A stretch of DNA of 19,285 nt from Bacillota bacterium (GTDB lineage Bacteria; Bacillota; Clostridia; Acetivibrionales; DSM-1351), in the NCBI GenBank assembly GCA_023426005.1, contig JAFABO010000102.1, forward strand, positions 1 through 19,285, read 5' to 3'. Positions 8,389-14,371 of the stretch are shown piece by piece (within the stretch, counting starts at the first letter, position 1; each line of letters starts with the position of its first letter). A program made the position numbers and the translations under genes. The notes under the pieces were generated by a model. It searched no databases and was not told the DNA's origin. It was given only the letters and a program-made list of their open reading frames with translations.

Positions 8389-10065
8389 GTGAATTATAAC
8401 ATTTTAATCGGAGGTGCGGCAGGGCAGGGCATTGAAACTCTCTCTGCCATATTTGAAAGAATTCTGAAAAGACAGGGTTTTGAAGTATTCACAATAAGAG
8501 ATTACATGTCAAGGGTAAGAGGCGGACATAATTTTATTCAGATACGTTTCGGCAGTGAGAGAATATTATCCCATTCAGAGGAATTGGATGGCATTATTGC
8601 CATGAATGGTGAAACTGTCGAATATCACGCTGAAAAATTGAAAGCCGGCGGTTTTATTATCTGCGAAGAAGAAATCAATAGCCGGGATTTGAGATGTATC
8701 AGACTGCCCCTTAAACAAACCGCCTCGGGTGCGGGAAATATCAGAGCAATGGGAAGCGTGGCTGTGGGTGCGGTTTTGGAGCTGCTGGGAATTGATGACA
8801 AGGAAACTGAAGCCGTTCTTAAAGATTTTTTTAATACTGAACTTGCCGCATTGAATTTCAAAGCTCTTCAGGAAGGAAGAAAGCTGGTTGAAAAGAAATA
8901 TGAGGTTATTACAGCAGCACAGGATAACAATATAATAATCAATGGGAATGAGGCTGTTGCACTGGGTGCATTGGCAGCGGGCTGTAAATTTTATTCGGCC
9001 TACCCCATGACACCCTCTACCAGCATAATGGATTATCTGGCTTCAAAAATGCTGGATGCCGAAATAGTTGTAGAGCAGGCCGAAGATGAAATTGCAGCAA
9101 TCAATATGGCAATAGGCGCCTCCTATGCCGGTGCAAGGGCAATGACAGGCACTTCAGGCGGTGGCTTTGCACTTAAGGTTGAGGCTCTGGGCCTGTCGGG
9201 AATGCTGGAGCTTCCTCTGGTTATTGCCGAGGTGCAGCGTCCCGGACCCACCACAGGGCTTCCTACAAGAACCGAGCAGAGTGACCTTAAATTTGTTATT
9301 TCTGCATCACAGGGTGAATTCCCCAGAATGGTAATAGCTCTGAGAAACCCCGAAGACGCTTTTTATCAGACTGTCAGAGCTTTCAATCTGGCTGATAAAT
9401 ACCAGCTTCCGGTCATTCTTCTGAGCGATCAGTATCTGGCCGATACCACTGTAACAGTAAAACCCTTTGATTTTGAGCGGGTTGAAAGAAATAATTACAT
9501 ATCCGGCTATCAGTTTGATGAAGCCAAGCCCTATAAAAGATACGAAATCACCCCAACCGGAATTTCACCGAGAATCATCCCGGGGAAAAATCCCGGAGCA
9601 GCTGTGCTGGTGGACAGTGATGAGCATGATGAATCGGGTCATATAACAGAATCTGCCCAGGTCAGAAACCAGATGGTGGAAAAGAGGCTGCGAAAGCTGC
9701 AATATTTGGAGGAGGAACTTCTTGAACCTGAATTTACCGGTGCTGTAGATTGTGATGTACTGCTGCTTGCCTGGGGATCAACCTGGGGGCCGGTAACCGA
9801 GGCCGTAAACATGCTGAACAGCAATTCTGATAAAAGATATGGAGCTCTTATATTCGGAGATATCTGGCCTCTGCCCACGAAGCTGCTGACTGAGAAGGCT
9901 AAAAAGGCCGGGAGGATAATAAACGTGGAGCAGAACGCAACAGGACAGCTAGCTTCAATAGTTTCCGAAGTCACCGGAATATTCTGTGACAGCAGTGTGC
10001 TGAAATATGACGGCCGGCCCATGAGTTCCGGGTTTATATTTGAGAGAATCAGGGGGAATGAATAA
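8389..10065 (+). CDS. korA: 2-oxoacid:ferredoxin oxidoreductase, fused gamma-alpha subunit
   Basis: This 558-residue cytoplasmic subunit belongs to an enzyme that oxidatively decarboxylates a 2-oxoacid (2-oxoglutarate or related) to an acyl-CoA with reduction of ferredoxin. The GTG start at 8389 has GAGGTGG at 8378-8384. Residues 1-175 form the gamma domain (GGAAGQGI at 8-15, SRVRGGHNF at 41-49). Residues 185 onward form the alpha (pyrimidine-binding) domain, with the KorA-type YPMTPSTS at 205-212 and VEQAEDEIAAINMAIGAS after it. The C-terminal part (about 440-558) matches the transketolase-C-like domain, with GDIWPLP and NVEQNATGQ. Fusion of gamma to alpha is normal for two-subunit KorAB enzymes. 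korB follows after 2 bases, showing tight coupling. Substrate cannot be told from sequence. Confidence 0.93.
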   Translation: MNYNILIGGAAGQGIETLSAIFERILKRQGFEVFTIRDYMSRVRGGHNFIQIRFGSERILSHSEELDGIIAMNGETVEYHAEKLKAGGFIICEEEINSRDLRCIRLPLKQTASGAGNIRAMGSVAVGAVLELLGIDDKETEAVLKDFFNTELAALNFKALQEGRKLVEKKYEVITAAQDNNIIINGNEAVALGALAAGCKFYSAYPMTPSTSIMDYLASKMLDAEIVVEQAEDEIAAINMAIGASYAGARAMTGTSGGGFALKVEALGLSGMLELPLVIAEVQRPGPTTGLPTRTEQSDLKFVISASQGEFPRMVIALRNPEDAFYQTVRAFNLADKYQLPVILLSDQYLADTTVTVKPFDFERVERNNYISGYQFDEAKPYKRYEITPTGISPRIIPGKNPGAAVLVDSDEHDESGHITESAQVRNQMVEKRLRKLQYLEEELLEPEFTGAVDCDVLLLAWGSTWGPVTEAVNMLNSNSDKRYGALIFGDIWPLPTKLLTEKAKKAGRIINVEQNATGQLASIVSEVTGIFCDSSVLKYDGRPMSSGFIFERIRGNE

Positions 10066-10067
10066 CT

Positions 10068-10919
10068 ATGTGCGATGTAAAGTATAGTATTTCAGAAACA
10101 GCATGGTGCCCAGGCTGTGGTGATTTGAACATAATTGAATGCCTTAAGGCGGCGTTGGAACAGACCGGGAAAAAGCCCCATGAAGTATTGGTGGTAGGAG
10201 GAATCGGCCAGGCCGCAAAAACTCCCCAGTACATTAACACAAACGGCTTTTGCGGCCTTCACGGAAGATCTCTGCCCCCTGCTGTGGCTGCCAAAATTGT
10301 AAACAAGGATCTCACGGTAGTAGTTAATACGGGTGACGGAGATTCTTACGGAGAGGGCGGAAACCACTTCCTGCACAATATCAGAAGGAACGTAGACATA
10401 ACACATTTTGTACATGACAATCAAATTTATGGCCTGACAAAAGGCCAGGCTTCTCCTACCACAGGTATCGGTCATGTAACGGGAGTACAGACTGCAGGCT
10501 CAATGAATGAGCCTATGAATCCACTCCTGGTGGCGCTGGCCCTGGGTGCCGGCTTTGTTGCCAGAGCCTTCAGCGGAGACAGGGAGCACCTGACCTCCAT
10601 AATGGCGGAAGCCATCAAATATAAGGGTTATGCCCTTGTGGATATCCTCCAGCCCTGTGTAAGCTTTAATAAAATAAATACATTCCAGTGGTACAGTAAA
10701 CGGGTTTACAAAATAGAGGACGGATATGATGCCACAGACAGATTAAAGGCCATGGAAAGGTCCATGGAATGGGGTGACCGTATTCCCATAGGTATATTGT
10801 ATAAAAGTGAAAAGCAGACCTATACTGAAAAATTCGATTTTCTTAATGGTGATAAGCCGCTCATTGATAAAACAACACCTGTGGACAAAGTCAAAGGGTA
10901 TTTAAAAGACTTTATTTGA
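10068..10919 (+). CDS. korB: 2-oxoacid:ferredoxin oxidoreductase, beta (TPP/Fe-S) subunit
   Basis: The 283-residue partner of KorA binds thiamine pyrophosphate and a [4Fe-4S] cluster. The TPP/Mg motif runs from GDGDSYGEGGNH (from residue 89) to HDNQIYGLTKGQ (116-127). Cluster ligands visible are Cys14 and Cys17 (WCPGCGD) and Cys197 (LQPCVSF). The usual third ligand in GIGC is Gln here (GGIGQAAK), while a Cys appears at residue 62 in GFCGLHGR, so the ligand may have moved. There is no ferredoxin domain, so electrons must leave to a separate ferredoxin. The ATG at 10068 lies 2 bases after the korA stop. The following gene begins 55 bases downstream across an AT-rich spacer. Confidence 0.92.
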   Translation: MCDVKYSISETAWCPGCGDLNIIECLKAALEQTGKKPHEVLVVGGIGQAAKTPQYINTNGFCGLHGRSLPPAVAAKIVNKDLTVVVNTGDGDSYGEGGNHFLHNIRRNVDITHFVHDNQIYGLTKGQASPTTGIGHVTGVQTAGSMNEPMNPLLVALALGAGFVARAFSGDREHLTSIMAEAIKYKGYALVDILQPCVSFNKINTFQWYSKRVYKIEDGYDATDRLKAMERSMEWGDRIPIGILYKSEKQTYTEKFDFLNGDKPLIDKTTPVDKVKGYLKDFI

Positions 10920-10923
10920 TCAT

Positions 10924-10938
10924 ATTAATAATATTAAT
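10924..10938 (+). promoter_or_regulatory. AT-only palindrome before the encapsulated ferritin gene
   Basis: ATTAATAATATTAAT is a perfect 7-1-7 inverted repeat in the 55-bp korB-encapsulated ferritin gap. A TATAAT follows at 10940-10945. Fur and PerR boxes also have 7-1-7 symmetry, but the bases do not match those consensus sequences well, and AT-rich DNA yields such repeats by chance. A separate promoter for the ferritin/encapsulin genes is possible. Confidence 0.25.
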
Positions 10939-10974
10939 TATAATATTAAAATTTAAATTCAGGAGGTTAAACTT

Positions 10975-11358
10975 ATGCCAGCTTTTGCGAATCCCTTTCA
11001 GGGAAATGTAGACCGGAAATTGACAAAAGAGGAACTTATTCAGGCAATACGTCTGGACATAGCCGGAGAACTGGAAGCCATCTATGTTTATGATGCACAT
11101 GTCCAGGCCACCGACAATGAAATTGCCCAAAAAATCATCAGCGACATACGCGATGAAGAAAAGGCTCATGTGGGAGAATTGATGACACTTTTGAGGATAC
11201 TCGATCCCCGGGAGGCGGAATTGTTCACAGAAGGGGAATCAGAGGTTAAGGAAATGCTGGAGGATCTGGGTATTTCAAAACCGCCGTCAGGGTCGGATTC
11301 AACTCCTGCCCCTCAATCAACCATAGGAAGTCTGCTCAATGAAAAGGATAATGAATAA
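10975..11358 (+). CDS. Encapsulated ferritin-like protein (EncFtn) with cargo-loading peptide
   Basis: This 127-residue protein is the iron-oxidising cargo of the encapsulin shell encoded next. AGGAGGT at 10961-10967 supports the ATG at 10975. Glu32, Glu62 and His65 fall at the same positions as the ferroxidase residues of the studied Rhodospirillum rubrum EncFtn, and Tyr39 is also present (GELEAIYVYDAH, then DEEKAHVGEL). EncFtn carries only two long helices, so a functional site forms at a dimer interface and a decamer is expected. After residue 100 comes a Ser/Pro-rich linker, then a C-terminal STIGSLLNE segment (115-123) of the TIGSL type that docks family 1 cargo inside encapsulin. It lies 39 bp upstream of the shell gene, the usual order. 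Confidence 0.92.
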   Translation: MPAFANPFQGNVDRKLTKEELIQAIRLDIAGELEAIYVYDAHVQATDNEIAQKIISDIRDEEKAHVGELMTLLRILDPREAELFTEGESEVKEMLEDLGISKPPSGSDSTPAPQSTIGSLLNEKDNE

Positions 11359-11397
11359 ATAGATGATTAAATGTTAATGAATCAGGAGGTAGAGTGT

Positions 11398-12213
11398 ATG
11401 AATTATTTATCAAGAGAAGGTTCTCCGGTTCCGGGAGAACTCTGGGAACAGATCGATAAAGCGGTTGTTAAAGCTGCCCGCAGTGTTTTGACCGGCAGGC
11501 GTTTTCTGCATATTTTCGGTCCTGTTGGTATAGGTGTCGGCAGCATAAATATAGATGATGCCGAATCTGTTACTGAGGAAGCTTCCGACGGCTTCATTGC
11601 CACGAAGGGAAGAAAGTATGCAGAGATCCCAGCCATATATGACGACTTTACTCTATTGGGCAGGGACATTGAAATCCACGAGAAATCAGGGTATCCCGCA
11701 GATCTCTCCAAAGCCATGGATTCTGCCCAGGCCTGTGCCTTGAAGGAGGATAAACTCATTTTCTTTGGAAATGAAGCTGCAGGCTATGAGGGACTCTTTA
11801 CGGCTGCTGGAACAAACAAATTAAAAAGAAAAGACTGGTCGGCAGGTGAAAATGCATTTACAGATGTGGCAGCTGCAATTGAAATGCTGGTCTCGGAGGC
11901 CATTTACGGCACCTATGCCCTGACTGTCAGTCCCGATCTCTATATGCAGATGCAGCGGATACAGGAGGGAACAGGCCTTTTGGAAATAGACAGGGTCAGT
12001 AAACTGCTGGAGGGCCGCGTATATAAAAGTCCGGTTCTTGGAAAGGGCAAAGCAGTTCTTGTGTGCTCCGAGCCCAGAAACATGGATCTGGTGATCGGAC
12101 AGGATATCTCAACCGCTTATCTGGAGCAGCAGAATTTAAATCACAGCTTCAGGATATTGGAAACGGCATTACTGAGAATAAAGCAAAGAAAAGCAATCGT
12201 GGTATTCGAATAA
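11398..12213 (+). CDS. Family 1 encapsulin nanocompartment shell protein
   Basis: This 271-residue HK97-fold protein (linocin_M18 type) self-assembles into an icosahedral shell. The ATG at 11398 is chosen because AGGAGGT sits at 11384-11390; the in-frame ATG at 11371 lies before that site. The N-terminus (MNYLSREGSPVPGELWEQID) is the N-terminal helix region that binds the cargo peptide. The FGPVGIGVGS and YDDFTLLGRDIEIHEKSG segments are characteristic, and the C-terminus ends in LRIKQRKAIVVFE. Length is typical of T=1 encapsulins. Pairing with EncFtn marks an iron-storing compartment, which typically sequesters far more iron than a ferritin cage. It is followed after 78 bp by rubrerythrin and is probably in the same transcript. 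Confidence 0.94.
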   Translation: MNYLSREGSPVPGELWEQIDKAVVKAARSVLTGRRFLHIFGPVGIGVGSINIDDAESVTEEASDGFIATKGRKYAEIPAIYDDFTLLGRDIEIHEKSGYPADLSKAMDSAQACALKEDKLIFFGNEAAGYEGLFTAAGTNKLKRKDWSAGENAFTDVAAAIEMLVSEAIYGTYALTVSPDLYMQMQRIQEGTGLLEIDRVSKLLEGRVYKSPVLGKGKAVLVCSEPRNMDLVIGQDISTAYLEQQNLNHSFRILETALLRIKQRKAIVVFE

Positions 12214-12291
12214 AACCGTTATTTATTGTCACGGAGGATAAATTAGCAGTTCTTTATTATTTTAATTAAATTGATAAGGGGGATTTATAAA

Positions 12292-12846
12292 ATGTCTGTA
12301 AAAAATGCAATGACATCCGATTTCCTGCACTCGGCCTATGGAGGAGAAAGCATGGCACACATGCGTTATCTGGCCTGGGGTGACATAGCCAGAAAAGAAG
12401 GCTATCCCAATGTCGCAAAGTTGTTTGAAGCCATTTCCCATGCAGAAAGGGTACACGCTACAAACCATTTCAGGGAAATCGCGGGAAACACAGCCGATGC
12501 CACTGTGACAGCAGGAGCTGTATTTGGTAACGGTAAAACCTACGATAATCTTCAGGGAGGTATAAATGGTGAGCTGCATGAGGTAGAACAAATGTATCCC
12601 GTTTATCTCAATGCTGCACAATTTCAGAACGAGGCCGGAGCGCAGCGCTCATTTCATTTTGCCCTGGAGGCCGAAAAAATACATGCTCAGCTTTTCAAAC
12701 AGGCGCAGGACGCAGTAAAGGATGGGAAGGATATCCAGCTCAAATCGGTACATATCTGTCCGGTTTGCGGTCACACCATACTTGATGAAGCTCCAGACAA
12801 ATGTCCTGTATGCGGAGCAAAAAAGGAATTATACATCAAGTTTTGA
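12292..12846 (+). CDS. rbr: Rubrerythrin
   Basis: This 184-residue non-haem di-iron peroxidase reduces hydrogen peroxide in anaerobes. The ATG at 12292 has AAGGGGGAT at 12275-12283; the in-frame TTG at 12271 precedes that site and is rejected. The ferritin-like domain supplies the di-iron ligands: Glu19 (GGESMAHMRY), Glu52 and His55 (AERVH), Glu94/Glu97 (GELHEVE) and Glu128/His131 (EAEKIH). The C-terminal rubredoxin-like domain has Cys156, Cys159, Cys171 and Cys174 in two CPVCG knuckles for an Fe(SCys)4 site. It ends in KKELYIKF with no encapsulin-targeting peptide, so it most likely works outside the shell, accepting electrons from a rubredoxin or ferredoxin route. A hairpin terminator follows. 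Confidence 0.95.
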   Translation: MSVKNAMTSDFLHSAYGGESMAHMRYLAWGDIARKEGYPNVAKLFEAISHAERVHATNHFREIAGNTADATVTAGAVFGNGKTYDNLQGGINGELHEVEQMYPVYLNAAQFQNEAGAQRSFHFALEAEKIHAQLFKQAQDAVKDGKDIQLKSVHICPVCGHTILDEAPDKCPVCGAKKELYIKF

Positions 12847-12873
12847 TTCTTGAAAACTATTTTGTACAGTGTG

Positions 12874-12956
12874 AGAGACATATGAGAACTGAAACAATTG
12901 AAAGTATATTTAAAAAGTATATTGCAATTGTCCCAGTATCATATGTCTCTTTTTTT
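12874..12956 (+). terminator. Long hairpin with U-tract after rubrerythrin
   Basis: AGAGACATATGA (12874-12885) pairs perfectly with TCATATGTCTCT (12939-12950), followed by seven T. The 53-base interior contains a further CAATTG pair, so the structure may be a stacked rod rather than an open loop. It probably ends the kor-encapsulin-rubrerythrin transcript. Confidence 0.8.
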
Positions 12957-12998
12957 ATTAAGAGAGATTGTACTTAAAAGTGTAACAACCAAAATTTT

Positions 12999-13017
12999 GT
13001 TAACATAATATGCTAAC
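12999..13017 (+). promoter_or_regulatory. Inverted repeat upstream of the DUF2935 gene
   Basis: GTTAACAT and ATGCTAAC, separated by three bases, form an 8-bp inverted repeat with one mismatch, 30 bases before the DUF2935 start. A similar GTTAAC pair occurs before the c-di-AMP riboswitch. It may be an operator, but no regulator is encoded nearby and promoter hexamers are unclear. Confidence 0.3.
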
Positions 13018-13046
13018 ATAGTGAAGTTTATGAAGGGTTGGTTTTT

Positions 13047-13982
13047 ATGCTGTCAAGTTTTGATTTTGTCCGCCTATCTCTGGAGTTACATCTTTTTTTC
13101 GCCAGGATTATGAAAGAACATTCTTTTTTCCTCGAAGCGGGCTTTACAACAAGAGATAACAGTTTCACCAGAAAAGCCGATGAATTCAGAATGGAATTCG
13201 ACAGGCTCCTAATCGATGTTGTTTCAATATCCAACGGCATAGTCAGTCATTCGGTCATCCATTCGGGTGAAGTTTTTACACCCTATACACTTGATGCAGA
13301 AACAGTATCTTCATACTATTCCGGAGTCAGAATACCAATCAATATAACCCAGGCGGAAATCAATTTAACGGGTGGAGACACCATTACAATTAATCCGTTT
13401 CTGGAGCAAAGAGTTGTTTCTGTTAATAATAGGGCTATCGGCCTGATAAAAGCTCTGATAACCTTTAAGGAAACTATCCTGAGCAATGTTTTGTCCTGCA
13501 AAATGTTTACTTTTAATTACCCCCTGCTGATTGACCACATCATGCGGGAAGCCAAATTGTATGTACAGATGGTTCAGCAGCTTCAAAACAGAGAAGAAAT
13601 GAGCATTGAAAAAGAAGCCCTGCAGCAGGAGCTGTTCTGGAACAGGATAATGGCAGAGCATTCAAAATTTATCCGCGGGCTGCTTGATCCCACTGAAGAC
13701 CAGCTCATTAATACCGCCCATAATTTCGGAAATGAGTTCGATCAGCTGACGACGGAGGCAAAGGCTGCGGTGGATATGACCATTCCTCTTGAAAAAGTAA
13801 CTGAAGACAGCTTGGATGCAGTGCAAAGAATCCGTGATTTCAAGGAACAGGGCACAAAGGGTCTGCTTGAGTGCAAAATAAAATCCATAATTATTCCGCT
13901 TTTAGGTGACCATACCCTTCGTGAAGCAAATCATTTTCTCAGGCTGCTAAAGCAATTCGAAGCACAACCAGTAAACAAATAA
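13047..13982 (+). CDS. Tandem-repeat DUF2935 family protein
   Basis: This 311-residue, mostly helical cytoplasmic protein belongs to DUF2935, a family with a ferritin-like four-helix fold and probable metal binding. The ATG at 13047 has GAAGGG at 13032-13037; the TTG at 13038 is too close to it. The protein is an internal duplication. Repeat 1 has RIMKEHSFFLEAG (about 20-32) and DHIMREAKLY (163-172). Repeat 2 has RIMAEHSKFIRG (about 200-211) and DHTLREANHF near 285-295. The conserved Glu-His pairs (Glu24/His25, Glu204/His205) and the DH-xxx-REA motifs are the candidate metal ligands. No signal peptide or membrane segment is visible. Its place after encapsulated ferritin and rubrerythrin hints at an iron or peroxide role, but the function is unknown. 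It lies past a terminator and so is probably transcribed separately. Confidence 0.85.
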   Translation: MLSSFDFVRLSLELHLFFARIMKEHSFFLEAGFTTRDNSFTRKADEFRMEFDRLLIDVVSISNGIVSHSVIHSGEVFTPYTLDAETVSSYYSGVRIPINITQAEINLTGGDTITINPFLEQRVVSVNNRAIGLIKALITFKETILSNVLSCKMFTFNYPLLIDHIMREAKLYVQMVQQLQNREEMSIEKEALQQELFWNRIMAEHSKFIRGLLDPTEDQLINTAHNFGNEFDQLTTEAKAAVDMTIPLEKVTEDSLDAVQRIRDFKEQGTKGLLECKIKSIIIPLLGDHTLREANHFLRLLKQFEAQPVNK

Positions 13983-14241
13983 AAGTTTGTTTGTCACATA
14001 ATCTTCATAATTTCTTCACCTGACAGTGGTATATTAATTATTAAAAGTTTATGCCGGGTACAGTTGATAATGGATAATTTATTCCATCCAATTTATCCCA
14101 CACCCCAATAAAGGGTTCAATAATATCGAATATTGTAGTATCATTAATTATGTTAACTAATTGTTAACTGATATCATGAATAAGTTTACCAAAGGAGGTG
14201 ATGCCATCAATCTTTTATAGCAAGCTGAAACAGGAAACAAA
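13983..14241 (+). other. AT-rich intergenic leader before the riboswitch
   Basis: This stretch contains no gene. A weak AAACAAA/TTTGTTT hairpin without a T-run overlaps the DUF2935 stop (13973-13992). A GTTAAC-TAATT-GTTAAC repeat lies at 14152-14168, and a sequence nearly complementary to the 16S rRNA 3' end (AAAGGAGGTGAT) at 14191-14202. The promoter for the riboswitch transcript should lie here, but I could not place its hexamers with confidence. Confidence 0.4.
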
Positions 14242-14358
14242 AAAATTTGCTGAATCCTCAATTTGAGGTACGGAGGAACCAGGAAACAGGGGGTTAATCC
14301 ATTTTTATGGTAGGGTGATCCTATTACCCGAACCCGGCAGCTAACTTCGGAAGCACAC
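14242..14358 (+). promoter_or_regulatory. c-di-AMP riboswitch (ydaO/yuaA type)
   Basis: The conserved ydaO/yuaA blocks occur in the right order: GAATCCTC, then GAGGTACGGAGGAACCAGG (from 14265), GGGGGTTAATCC (14290-14301), GGTAGGGTGATCC with TTACCCGAACCCGGCAGC, and GCTAACTTCGGAAGC ending near 14354. This RNA binds cyclic di-AMP and usually turns expression off when the ligand is high. Cell-wall hydrolases and osmolyte transporters are its typical targets, which fits the gene downstream. No intrinsic terminator lies between the aptamer and the start codon. The AGGAGG ribosome site at 14362-14367 follows within about 8 bases, so control may be on translation. A possible outer TATAG/CTATA pairing (14216-14220 with 14358-14362) would touch that site. 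Confidence 0.88.
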
Positions 14359-14371
14359 TATAGGAGGACTA

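Noticed and set aside
10924..10938. Annotating this palindrome as a Fur or PerR box.
   Set aside because: Only the 7-1-7 geometry fits. The bases do not match the consensus, and pure A/T sequence gives such symmetry by chance.
14201..14266. A 21-codon leader ORF beginning MPSIFYSK behind AAAGGAGGTGAT and ending inside the riboswitch.
   Set aside because: Only two bases separate GGAGG from the ATG, too close for initiation, and the stop falls within conserved aptamer sequence that explains the bases.
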